NCBI GenBank assembly: GCA_024349245.1
Contig: JALDNG010000041.1
Location: forward strand, 1,194,001-1,258,000
Reading direction: 5' to 3'
Source of the DNA: Neodontobutis hainanensis
Lineage: Eukaryota; Chordata; Actinopteri; Gobiiformes; Odontobutidae
DNA length: 64,000 nt
Below are positions 50,601 through 61,900 of this stretch, one piece after another (positions within the stretch are counted from its first letter, which is position 1; every line of letters begins with the position of its first letter). The position numbers were made by a program, and so were the translations under genes. Below the pieces are notes generated by a model. It was not told the origin of the DNA and searched no databases. It saw only the letters and a program-made list of their open reading frames with translations.

Positions 50601-53143
50601 GAGAGGCTACACGAATGTCCTGTTCCTCTCCATTCCCTCGAAGTCCATTGCCCTCAGCTCCAGCCTCCCCTCATCCACCCACATTTAACAACTTAAGTAA
50701 CCAACCACCCCCTCTCCCTGAGAAAAAAATGGTCAGCCGAACTGTGTCGGCTCCTGATAATGTAAAAGCATTTATCAGATCCTACCCGCGCCTTCCCTTC
50801 ACAGGCTCAGAAAGTAACGTGTGTCAGCCTGAAGCTGGCTCTCAGTCCAGTTTACCATCCAGTCCTGTGGACCCGAGGTCCATGTTCTCATCTAATGAAT
50901 GTCTGGAACGATGCCACGCCCACCTCGGGAAGCCCTCAAGATCTAAAACCCTAGATGAGCCACTTAAAAGTCATAGTCGGCTGGGGGTCCACGGTCGAAG
51001 TAGCGTAACCTGCTCCTCATCCCCACAGCTCAGTGCCCCCACATCAGGCACTGAACCAGGTGCAGCACCAAATTTAGGCTCTACCCTTCAGCTTCATACG
51101 CTGCTTAGTAACATTGACAGCAGAGAAGGAGTGTACTCCAAACTCGGAGGACTATATGCAGAGTCACTTCGACGCCTGGCTCTAAAATGTGAGGATCATT
51201 TTACCCGCTCCCAAAGAAACCCACTGAGATTTGAAGAGAGCAATTGGTCTCTGTTTAGACTCACTTCTAACAAGCCAAGCTGCAACTCCGGAGATGCGGT
51301 GTACTATTCAGCTGCCTGCGCTTTGGATCCAAGCAACTCGTACGCTGTCAAGGTAAGCAGACATGAAATGTTTGGTGGTTTAGACTGATATCATAAAGGT
51401 AGTATAAGACAACAGTCACATGCATGTAAAGGGCAGGTGAGTTCTGATCAGGTAGCAAGAAATCACAAGGGCTCCTGTGATAACACTTATATTTTTGCAT
51501 TAATCCACATTAGGCATGATTTCTGTGCAGTCTTTCACTTCACTATCAAACCACTGAGGAAACAGGAAGAAGTGTGTTTTATGCGTCACACTGACCTTTG
51601 TCCTAAGTTCTTAGAGCTGTATAAAGCAGATTTGCTATAGTCACAATTCCAACACTTGCTTAAGATCTTTCCATTCAAAGCAATATTTACAACCAAACTA
51701 TTCCTAATGTCAAGGTCCAAAACAAGGACAACCAAACACACCCTTTGTACTGAAGCCAGACTTGGCCATCGTGAATAGAAGAACACCATCAAGACCTGAC
51801 TGATAAACACTGAAACTGTAGTAGCAGTCTGTGTTAGAGTCCTGGGATAAACTAGCCTAGAGGTCTTCTCCTGGTGATGCTTTTCAATCAAAGACTAGGT
51901 TTAAATCAGAATTGGGACCTTAAATGTCAGTGGGAACTGAACTGGAGCTGACATTGGAGCTTTAATAAGAATTCCATTTTTATGTCTGTTAAATTTGTCC
52001 ATCTCATCCCCTTCCTCTTTTTAGATCTGTAAAAGTCCATCTGCGGAGGCCAAACAGGGTCATCTCTACGGCCTATCAGTGCAGCAGAGCATACCTTCCC
52101 ACTTCAACCTCCAGCAAGACTGTGGCCACTTCTTGGCTTGTGTCCCTCAGAGCATGTTGCCTCCTGATGAGCTGTCTGTCCCTCAGCCGCCTGGATCTGC
52201 AGCTGGCCAGCCATTGGACAGAGAGAGAGTGGTGGTTATCACATCTGATATCCCTCAACAGACTGCTGCCGACTTTGTCCGCGAGTGGGAGGCTTTCCAT
52301 AAAGATCAGCCTGAGGTCTATGAGCGGCGAGTCTGCTTTCTCCTTCTGCAGCTTTGTAATGGGCTGGAGCACTTAAAAGAGCATGGGGTCACACACCGGG
52401 ATCTCTGCCTGGAAAACCTCTTGTTGGTTGCTCACCACCGCCGAACGCTGACATCTCAGTTCAGCACTGATACTGGCTTCAGCTCAATGGACGTTCAACG
52501 CCACCTCCCTCGACTCCTTATTAGCAACTTTGCCAAAGCCAAGCATCGCTCGGCAGAAGATGCTGCTCTAAGTAGTGTGGACCCACGACTCAAACGGGAC
52601 CACGCTAGACTGGCCCCAGAAATTGTCTCTGCTGCTCAGTATCGCAAATTTGATGAGTTCCAGACGGGCATCTTAATTTACGAGCTCCTCCATCAACCTA
52701 ACCCATTTGAGGTTAGTCCAGCGCTAAAGGAACAAGACTACCACTGTGAAGACTTGCCTCCCATCCCACCTGTGTCCCTTTACTCAGATGGGCTTCAAAA
52801 GCTGGCCCAACTGCTGCTCCAACCTGACCCCATCAAACGCATCCACATTCAAGAGGCCAAGCGTATTCTGCAAAGCCTGCTGTGGGGCCCCAGGAAGGAC
52901 CTCATGGAGCAACAATTGGAGAGACACGGCCAGGGGTCCAGCTTAATGGCTGCCTCCAGACACGAGGGCCTCCTGAACTGGTTGGATGTGAAGAGAGCCT
53001 TGCTTATGATGAAGTTTGCCGAGCGCTCCCTGGAAGCAGAGAGAAACGCAGAGCTAGAGGACTGGCTGTGCTGCCAGTATTTCTCCTCAGCTCACCCTCT
53101 GTCTCTGTGTCATACTGCGGAACTTCTCTACTCACTCAAGTGA
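44658..53143 (+). CDS. prag1: Pragmin (PEAK-family pseudokinase scaffold), five coding exons, 1,317 aa
   Basis: Exons are 44658-44909, 45000-46678, 49963-50108, 50595-51352 and 52025-53143; all boundaries are GT-AG and the phases join. The start MSACSDFAEHVWKPGSCKNC is the PRAG1/PEAK1 N-terminal signature, and TIAVKPTMMS and TVMATHSEVNNRTFYLSSPD point to PRAG1 rather than PEAK1. Tyr313 lies in EPIYAES, the phospho-site known to recruit the Csk SH2 domain. Residues 85-900 are mostly disordered, rich in Ser/Pro. The C-terminal kinase-like fold has YAVK (Lys945), HRDLCLEN (Asp1071), and SNF (1112-1114) where active kinases have DFG; no glycine-rich loop is seen. The ends (ISNF, WLDVKRALLMMKFAE, LEDWLCCQY) form the family's dimerisation helices. 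The protein scaffolds Csk, Src and Rho signalling in the cytosol. No damage seen. The mammalian length is about 1,400 residues. Confidence 0.95.
46056..46181 (+). repeat. Tandem 63-base duplication inside prag1 exon 3
   Basis: Residues 437-457 and 458-478 are two copies of a 21-residue unit (PKLGTSSLTSSFSSLVPLPE / PKLGASSLTASLSSPVPLPD, each followed by L). The frame is kept. It lies in the disordered Pro/Ser region. Confidence 0.85.
46679..49962 (+). other. prag1 intron, nothing else recognised
   Basis: Non-coding sequence between the donor CACAG|GTAAGA and the acceptor tttctcttacag. An imperfect local duplication of cattgatcagaatattgttc occurs at 49,202-49,221 and 49,240-49,259. Confidence 0.6.
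50109..50594 (+). other. prag1 intron
   Basis: Bounded by CTG|GTAAGT and ttacgtag. No further features seen. Confidence 0.6.
51353..52024 (+). other. prag1 intron
   Basis: Bounded by CAAG|GTAAGC and cctctttttag; it separates YAVK from ICKSP in the kinase-like domain. No further features seen. Confidence 0.6.
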
Positions 53144-54260
53144 CTGAGGGCAGCTGTGAATGTGTGTGCAGGAGAAACCGTATTGCTGATGTCTAGACAC
53201 TGTGGGTGTACAATGTGACCCTTTGGGCTCTCTTCTTCCTCTAGAAAATGTGAACCTGTCATTTTTGCTTCACTGGTACATGCACGACAGCCATGCCTAA
53301 ACATCACAAAAGACTCAGCGTAACAGCAATGTCGGGCTGAAAAGTCCTGTGAAAAATATGTCCTTTTGAACTGGTGTCTGGATATCAGTTATGTACTTCA
53401 CAATCTGTTTAATTTTGTATCATGAAGATGCATGACTGACTGAGGCTAATGTTTCATACCTGTCACATTGAACTACTGCTGTGTTGTTTCTAAATGTTCA
53501 GCTAACCTAATAGGTCTTGTTTCTGTGTGGATATCCAGCTTCTGCGTTAAAATTATACATTTACCTTAATTACTACATAATCTAATGTTTGCTGTTTAAA
53601 CAAAAATAAAATCCACCAATGTCAGTTTCTCTTGTGACCATAATGATCACCAAATCGGTGATCTTATTTGACTGTGATTTAATGTAAATGCATAATTCTA
53701 CCCTTCTAATAGGTCACATATCAGACAAATACCTTTTTAAAAATTTCTGCAGCTTTCTTTTTGCTTGATTTGAAATGTAAATGTCATGACATTTTTCAGA
53801 GTGCCTTTTGTTATGTTACAATGACTTCGACAAACGCAATGTAAATATATTTTGCGTTTTGTGAAACTGGCCTTTCACAAATGTTGTAGAAACATCTTTG
53901 TACAATGACTTATATATAGAATAGAAACAATGAGCCCAAGCTGGTCTTAAAAGCTATGAATAAGAGCAGCAGTTAAATATTTATATTTTTCTTTTCTGTA
54001 GTTAAAGTCACTGTTAAAAATCTGTTTTTGTATTTTTTTTTTTTTTCCATTTTGGCACATAAGGAACTGGCTTGTCTCTCTGCCTGCCTCAGCCACTTGA
54101 ACTCTTCAAAGAAAGCAGTCAAAAAAATAAATTCACCAACTTGCAGAATTTTATTCTGAGATCAGTTCTGATTTCAGAGTCTGATTTCAGATGAATTTCA
54201 TTTTTTGATTCAAACCATTTTGAGTGCCCTTCCTCTTTGCGTCCTTTAATAAATTGTGCA
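53144..54260 (+). promoter_or_regulatory. prag1 3' untranslated region with several poly(A) signals
   Basis: AATAAA occurs at 53605-53610, again in aaaaaataaattcacc near 54,124, and in ctttaataaattgtgc near 54,247. The true cleavage site cannot be chosen from sequence alone. Confidence 0.5.
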
Positions 54261-55320
54261 TATTTTCTCATAGTAATCACTTATGTGGTTGTGAGCATTA
54301 TTTGAGTGATAATTGATATTTTAATATACAGAAACCATTATTGCAAAATGTTTGTGTTTTCTATCTTTATAAAAAGCTAATTTTTACAAAGTTAGAGGTA
54401 GATGAGTGGTGAGCTTGCCATAGGTGTAGTACCTTACTTTGCAGTGCACAGGGCTGTGGTGTTTTAGAATCTCAATTTGACTTTTGAGCCCGAGGCTTCA
54501 ACTAACTTCCAACTGCCTCCATCCCAAACCAGCCCCCAACTCTCTCATGTAGCTTTCTCCTTTACATCACTCCTTCAAACCCAATGTCTGCTCCCTTGTC
54601 ATAGGTGGGACTTTGTTGCTATGGTGTTTTAACCAATAGAATGGCATTTCCAGGAAAGCAGTAAGTCTGTCTTCTTGTTTCTCACACAGTGTAAGGGAGC
54701 CTGTTGAGCAGGAATCCAAATAACACCCTGGAAATAACAGCCGGACACCCTTTGTGCAGTGAACACCATTTGAGAGGTTTGCAATTTTTATTAAAGCAAA
54801 CACTCTGGGTGCAAACTATTCAAATGAATGCTGGGATGTTTACCAAATTATATGTTTAATATAGATAATCACCATTTTAAAAGCTTTTGATTATAGCGCA
54901 TCCTATTGCTGCTGCAGATATGGAAACCTTGCACCCACAAAATGGAAGGCATTTCATTTAGAAAATGAAATGCACCGTCCCTCCTAATTATTCTAATCAT
55001 TAGCTCTGATGACCTCAGTCCGAGGGCTTGGTTAGAACATTATTGCTAAAAATCACCAAATCATGCTTTACTCAGAGTTTCACTGTGAATAATTGTCAGT
55101 AACTTTCCAAAAAATAAAAATAAAAAATTAAGCCATTAAGCCAAATGAAAGAAATGTACAAAATAAATAAAGAGGACCAACTGCAGAAGGGTTACTCATT
55201 TCTGAGACTCACATGTGCTGTAGATCTAATTATGCACTGCATTTATTGATTACAACTTTTAAATAAATAAATAAAAAGGCTACATATCTGCACCAAATAC
55301 ATTTTATCCCTAGTGTTGTC
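54261..55320. other. Intergenic DNA between prag1 and edf1, nothing recognised
   Basis: No coding similarity found. Confidence 0.45.
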
Positions 55321-55443
55321 CTCTGGGGTAAGGTTTGTTGGTCCTAAAACAGGAAAAAAATTGTGCCAATGGGTTGGACTTGGGACTGAAGGACTAAAAG
55401 GTGAACACAGAATTGATTGACAATTTATACATTAGTCAAACCA

Positions 55444-55467
55444 GGTGGGGTCATTTTTGACCCCACC
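55444..55467. repeat. Perfect 10-bp hairpin, ggtggggtca / tgaccccacc
   Basis: The two arms are exact complements around a TTTT loop. The phrase ggggtcatttttgacccc is one I associate with short inverted-repeat elements in teleosts (possibly piggyBac-like), but I could not define the ends of such an element here. Confidence 0.5.
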
Positions 55468-55689
55468 CTTTGGACTCACTGTGTAAGTCCAATGTGAGGA
55501 CATTACAAAGGATTTATGCAAATGAGCCACGCAGCTCAAGTTTCTCACACTTGTAAAGAAATGTGCGCAAAGCGGTGTTTTACTGCATCCAACATAAACA
55601 GTGAACAATAAAAGTCAGGTGTAAGACGCTGTGGCGCTAGAGCGTCTTTTAGAAACCGTGGCTTATGCATATATTTATAGAAGAGCGTA

Positions 55690-55860
55690 ATGGTTGACGC
55701 GGAGTCACTTTAAACTCATCCCATGGAGATCGGCTTCAGTCGGGCGTTAACCATGGCGTTAACAGAAGTTTGGGTGGTTGCGCAATGAATTGTGGGAAGT
55801 CGAGTTCCTACGGTTTGGTAAGGAACGTCCAGAGGTCCCTATGCTACAGGAGGTATGAAA
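55690..55860. promoter_or_regulatory. Possible CpG-richer promoter with a ZNF143-like site
   Basis: The block has locally raised CpG content and, on the minus strand, cttcccacaattcattgcgc, close to the ZNF143/Staf SBS motif found in vertebrate promoters. A donor-like TTTG|GTAAGG follows on the plus strand near 55,823. No coding frame is attached, so a non-coding transcript or a decayed promoter are both possible. Confidence 0.3.
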
Positions 55861-55869
55861 AGAAATATT

Positions 55870-56423
55870 AAAGCTAATTGTTTAACCATCTTCCTTACTA
55901 ATGTGGCAACTCTTATCATGGCGACCATAAAATACATGCGGGTCAGTCGAAAGGCGTTAGGACATGTCCTAAGCATATAACTGGTTTCGAATTCAGCCTC
56001 AATAACTTGGAAATTTGGTAACCCACTATGCTGATAGTGACATCTGGTGGACTAAAGTCCCATTGTTAAATAAATTAAAGAAAAGACATAATCCAAACAA
56101 TACAGTTTACTATGTATACAATTAACGTCTTTTTCAGCATTTATTAATACCCGAAGACAAATATACTGCCAAACTTTATTTTGTAGATTAAAACAAAGCA
56201 CAGCATTAAAACATTTTTATAACATCTACCCACTAGAGAGAGAAGATGCAATCAAGCACTTTTGGCATATTAGGTTATGAAATTAAATCCATAGTAAAAA
56301 TGGACTTCACGTCACTTTTAAAACAGGTGAATCTATCATGCCAATGCTTAGCAAACATTAAGTGAAATGAACTTCACAAAACTTTTGAATTTGTGGTGTT
56401 CAAAAATGCATTTAAATCATTAA
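55870..56423. other. Intergenic DNA, nothing recognised
   Basis: AT-rich sequence running into the edf1 3' end. Confidence 0.45.
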
Positions 56424-56429
56424 TTTATT
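56424..56429 (-). promoter_or_regulatory. edf1 poly(A) signal AATAAA
   Basis: TTTATT on the plus strand, 202 bases past the edf1 stop codon, reads AATAAA on the gene's strand. Confidence 0.5.
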
Positions 56430-56630
56430 TGTGTATTTGAGAAAATCTTACAAATGCTTTGCCAGTATACTGTGGCGCACCAGGTCCAAATAAAGGACGC
56501 AGGTGAGATCAGCCCAGAAGAAGGGAAGGGGAACAAACATTTAGGTGCTTGGATATGTGACAGGGAAAAGGTTAAAAGGATATTGATAGGGACAAGGGGT
56601 GAAGGAAGGGCTGATTTCGAGGCTTTATGT

Positions 56631-58308
56631 TCATTTCTTTTTGGGTTTTGCCTCCAAGGGTAGGCCAATGTCCCTCCCACGTAGCTTGAGCCCTGTTTAC
56701 AACAGATCAGGACAAATTATATTATGTTGTGTATATATAATATTTACACATTGTAGGGTTGTATCACATCTCAAACATCTCAACTGTCAACAAATAGAAA
56801 AGGTAGTATCCTCACCAAGTGCTCTCTCCAGTTTGCCCAAAATCTGATTGTTGGGAATTGCTTTTCCACTTTCATAGTCTGCAATGACTTGAGGCTTTTC
56901 ATTTATTTTCTGGAATAAAAGAAAGAAAAGTGTCAACAATGACCCTTATACATTACAGCAATTTCTATTCCTGTTGTAGCTTTTGCAAATAGTTAAGCTG
57001 TATGAAAACCTCCAAGCATAATTTCATACAGAGGGTAAATGTATGTGCAGAAATACTTACAGTGGCCAAGTCTTTCTGGGTCATGCCAATATCCTGTCTG
57101 CCTTTCTGAACAACTTTGCCCACCTCAAGTGGAACCCGCTCATGGTGCAGCTCCTCTGTCTCTCGATCCAGTTTAGCTGTGTTTTTAGTCACAAGATGCT
57201 GCTTGTTCTGTCCTGCAGCCCCTAAATGAAAAAAGCATTTAATATTGCAAACTTGCAAATATTTTTGTTGCAACACCTGGTAAAAAATGCATAAAACTTG
57301 TTGCCAACAATCCTGTATGTCTGCTCGACAAAAAAGAGAAACTGAAATTTATTAAAAGAATAGAAAAATCATATACATTTTTTGGAGGTCTCAACTTCTT
57401 CCCCACGTCTCTGAGCAGCAGCTATAGCCTGGCAAAACAGAGAAGCGGTATGCTTTAGGTACGTTTTAATATCAGCTGCAATGACACTGGACATTAACTA
57501 GTTCAAACAAAAAATAAACACAACATTGTATTGATCATGCCCTGGTTAGTTATATTACACAATTACGAAACACTAAATATATACCAGTTATGTGTGAGAG
57601 TCAAGTTTCGGTTTAACATAACGCTACGTGAACATACATTAGCTGTTAGCGCTAGCTTGTTCAACATTTTGTTCATTTAACGTTATCCTTAACCTAGCTA
57701 TGCTCAGCAAGCTGCCTTACAGCCAGTGGCCATGCGACAGTTATTTAAAATTGGGATGCGACTCAACAAAAGGACATAAAACAACCACATTAACGGGGTT
57801 AGAAAGGATAATTGTTCCTAATAGTCTTGTGGGCTAAAAACTGATGTAACTAGTTTCAAAAGAGCACAGGCCGATTTTTGTTTTGGTGCCCGTAGCCAAC
57901 TGTAGCTTAATGCAGGCTAACCATTGCTAACTAACGCTAGCTAGCGAACATATGGCAAAATTAACGGCAGGGGTTTAATAGTTTTTCCTATCATTCAGGG
58001 AAAACACGTTTCAAAGGCTGACAACAAAACAAGAGATATTATGCTTTCATTTTATACATAACAATATGTTAAACGCATTAAAGTAAGTTATTTAAATTTA
58101 AGATAAAGTTGGCCGTATGTCCATATTCTGTCAGACATCTTAAATCTGACAGCCGCTTTATCAGCCCTTTCTTTAAAAAAAAAAACTCCATGTTTGGTTA
58201 TGTATTCCTAACAGCAGTGATCATGCTAACCTGCTTGGATTTGGCCTGAGCAGCAGTGGGTCCTTTCTTCCTTAGAACCGTCACGGTGTCCCAGTCGCTT
58301 TCAGCCAT
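56631..58308 (-). CDS. edf1: Endothelial differentiation-related factor 1 (MBF1-type coactivator), five exons, 148 aa
   Basis: Exons are 58308-58231, 57428-57377, 57221-57061, 56909-56816 and 56692-56631. All junctions are GT-AG and total 447 bases including TGA; 148 residues is exactly the vertebrate length. The start [20 protein letters not shown] is diagnostic of EDF1. The N-terminal MBF1 domain ([21 protein letters not shown]) is followed by the Cro/C1-type helix-turn-helix ([37 protein letters not shown]) and a basic tail ending AKPKKK. The family bridges activators and TBP in the nucleus and binds collided ribosomes in the cytosol. All exons look intact. It is convergent with prag1, with 3.5 kb between the stops. 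The neighbour upstream on the same strand is an unknown small gene. Confidence 0.96.
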
Positions 58309-58760
58309 ATTTTCCCAGGGCTCACTCGATAGCCGTAAATAATAAGTGTTACAAATACAAAAATAACTTTAGCTCGCTATAGTTGAAGTTGTCCGTCTGT
58401 ACAAGCTCGGAATCAAACACCACTGCCTTCTAGAAATATCATCCACGCGCTTGGTCCACGCTTTATTTACAACAGACTAAGTCAAAGGGACATCATTACA
58501 TCAGCGACCTCTGCAGGTGGACCACAGTACTGTGCAGCCTATTGGTCTACATTAGAGAAGAGCTACATGACGATTTCACGACTTAAATATTCAGTCAATA
58601 TACAAGTTAGCACAAGAAATTTGTAACAAGAGTGAAACCAAAGTTACATCAGTTGCCAGTGTTTTTATGACAGAGGTTGGTAATATTTCCCAAGCAGTTT
58701 TGGGATAGGACTGTAATTTAGCCAGGCAATAAAAAAAAAACAAATAAACAGGTAAAAGTT
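58309..58760 (-). promoter_or_regulatory. edf1 5' leader and promoter region
   Basis: Sequence upstream of the edf1 ATG without other genes. There is no clear TATA box. It lies only about 0.6 kb from the 3' end of the upstream unknown gene. A TTTATT at 58760-58765 may be that gene's poly(A) signal. Confidence 0.4.
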
Positions 58761-58927
58761 TTATTAAATATATAAAAATGGATACATATCAAAACAGTAG
58801 CCTACATAGAGTAACAGTTACAATGCAACTTTATATATATATTGTTTACCTAAAATGTGTATTGTTTCCCTTATTCGTTTAATAATGTTGAAAGATGTTA
58901 TGTTCTGGCAACTATTCTGTGTGTATG

Positions 58928-61900
58928 TCACCAGTTACAGGACATCTCAGACGCAGCATCACTGTTCCTCCGGGTGCGAATAGGAGACCAGCCGTATTCT
59001 GACAAGGTATCAGCCTGAGGAAACCGACCCCAGCGGTAGCTGTGTTTTGAGCTTTGTTTCCCTGTCCAAGCCCGGGGCTTAGGATTCATCTGGAAACATA
59101 CAATGACAATATTCACAAACATGCAAAGGCACTTTAAAAAAGTGTAGATTCTCATTTAGAACTTAACATTTACTACTCTAGTATGTACTGTAAAATTGTA
59201 CTTTAGGGTAGATAGGTTTGTTCTATGATTACTGGTCTATGTATTGCATGTATTGGCACTGTACTGTCTATAACTCTGTTGTTTTTTCTGTGTCTGGGAC
59301 TACAAATGTAAAAGCATTGTGTTAAATCCGGCCTATTTATGAAAATATTGTGTGAACTTGGACAGCATACGTTTATTAATATAAACTGTCTCATCCGAAT
59401 GCACAAATACATTTCTAAAACCTAGAAAAAAAGAGGATACTTCATGGAAACAGTTTATTTAGTAGGATGTACTAAAAAACACATAATCACATTAAAATAA
59501 TAATTAATAAAAGTATTTTGAGAATTTTCAGGCCTTACTATTGAATTTTTTATGGTGTACAGTGTCTTTATATTTGCAAATCTTGCTGCATCTCATAATT
59601 TAGTACAGCTGCTGTTAACAATTCACACATCAGAACTTATAAACCGAAGCACAAAAAAATTACACTTGTTTGACTCTTATTGTGTTTATTTAAATTATTC
59701 ATTGCATTGCTATGAGAAAATTATGAAAAAGTTTGGGTTCGAGAAAAAAACCTGCCAGAGGTTCTCTTTCATAGCATTCGTGTCAATGTCTCAGTATGAG
59801 ATACGTCCCTTCAGTGTATTCACAGAAGCCCAAAACCAGCCCTGAGTGGCTGGCAGTGATGACGTCGTGTTGGGATCCCAAAATATAATCCCCCAACACC
59901 ACTTCACCTGTCATTCAATTACCTCCTCATGCTTCACAAAGCCATACTATCGCAATGCCCTGTATCTTCAGATGCCGGCTTAACTGTTCACAGGAAGGAG
60001 CTAACACCTCCATTACTGAACGATAGCTGCCAGTGATACAAACTGCCCCACCATAGGCATTTTCTCTTGTCTGTCTTTATAAAGAAAAGATGGTTGTGAG
60101 TATTTTAGAAGCTGAGATTTACTACGCTACACCATCTAGCACATGTTTTTCTTTTTGTGGATGTTAGCATACCAGCTAATGGATATAGCTGCAAAGCTCC
60201 CTCCCACCACAGAGGACAGAGGTAACGGCACGCGTTTTAGCAGGTGTGGGAATAAGATCTTAAGTAAAAGACATACACCAGGTCTGCTTGCGGTGTTTTG
60301 GGCTGGAACATGCACAGGTTGCGGTTGACAATCCCTCTTTGTGCCCCCATTGCGTTCGGTTTACCGCAAAAAGTTTCTGCCATAGGCTAGCCCACCAGGC
60401 CCGCCTCTCGGAAAGGGACCCTGCCCTGAGAGAGAGACACCTGCTGCAGCACCCCAGCTGGCAGCAGCTCTTCAGGACAACCCCGAGGCGGTGAGCCAGC
60501 AGTGGGGCTACTACAAGGATGAGGAATCATTTGACGAAGAGTTCCTAGTGTCAGAAGACAATAAGGATGACTCCCTTTTCGTTCCCTCTGTCCAGGCGGA
60601 CTGCTCTCCGGCCATGCCTCCTTCCAATGACGGCAGAAAAGCTGCACAGCCACTGTTTAGTGCAGACAACATTTGTAAACGTGCAGCAGCGTGACAATGC
60701 TCCCCATGGAGTCTGGTGGCAATCCACCTTCACCCGAAGCTCTCAGTGGCCTCCTCCAGAACACCCACCCACCCCTTTTAAGCCCAGACTGCTTCCAGGG
60801 CCAAGTCCCCCCTTTCTGTATTCCGAAATGGCCCAGACACTAGACCTCGACTTAAACTCCGGCTGGCCCTCAGGTGACCAGGACTGACTAAGCACTAAGA
60901 CTGACACGTTACCCCCAGACATTCACAGCCACACTGGCCCATTTGTCTGTGGGAAAACAGGTCCCGTATGGTCTGTGCCTGAGATTTGGGTCTCTGCTGG
61001 TATCAGTCTTGCTTCTGGTGAGAATGGGCAGACTCCGCACGCACTCACGCTGCGGCCGGAGAAATGCCTATGCCTCCTGACGGAGGGAGTGAGCCTGGGC
61101 ATAATGTCAGCCAGGAAAGGGGTGACGACCAATCCCAGCCTCACAGGATTGGGGCGTGTTTAAAGGCAGAATTGTGAATGGCATGTGCAGTCCCCACCTC
61201 CAGCGCGCACACATAAACTACCTCGACCTTATGATAGTTCTGATGATGAAAAATTTCTCCCACTCCTCCAGGGCAACCATGTGCTGGTGAGGACGGACAA
61301 CATGTCCACAGTGGCTCACATAAAAGCAGCTTTTATGGAGCTATGGCTCCTCTCTCTGAGAGCACGGACATTCCTGCCGCTCAAAATGTGAAAGTGGACT
61401 TTCTCTCCCTTTACGTGATTATCACTGGCAGCTAATAGTAGTGGATCACATCTGGGCATAATTTGTCCATGCAGAGAACGCGTAGCTCCAGCTGTTCTTC
61501 TCCTTGTGCGATCGGGACGCACCGCTGGGGATAGATGCGCTCGCTCACGAGTGGCCTCGAGTTACGCTTTATGTGTTTCTGCCTCTGACGCTGATCTGCA
61601 CTCTGTGCTGTTGCTAGTTGGTCTTCCTCCCCAACATCCGCAAGGTTCTGCAAGCTAGATGTTACGTCCCAGGGCCTGTCCCGTGGGTTTGTCTGAGGAC
61701 GTGGACCTTGCACTTAGTCCTCTCTGTAAGGGACGTGGCTGGCGGTTGGTCATTGCGATAAGCTTGTCTGGCAATCCAGGAGTCTCCATCTTCCACAGTG
61801 AGACATCCAAATGAATGCTATGAAAAAGACCTTTAGGTTATTTAACCCCAGTTCTCTGAGTAGCAAGAGTGAGATATCTCACCAGACTGCCCTTTTTGAT

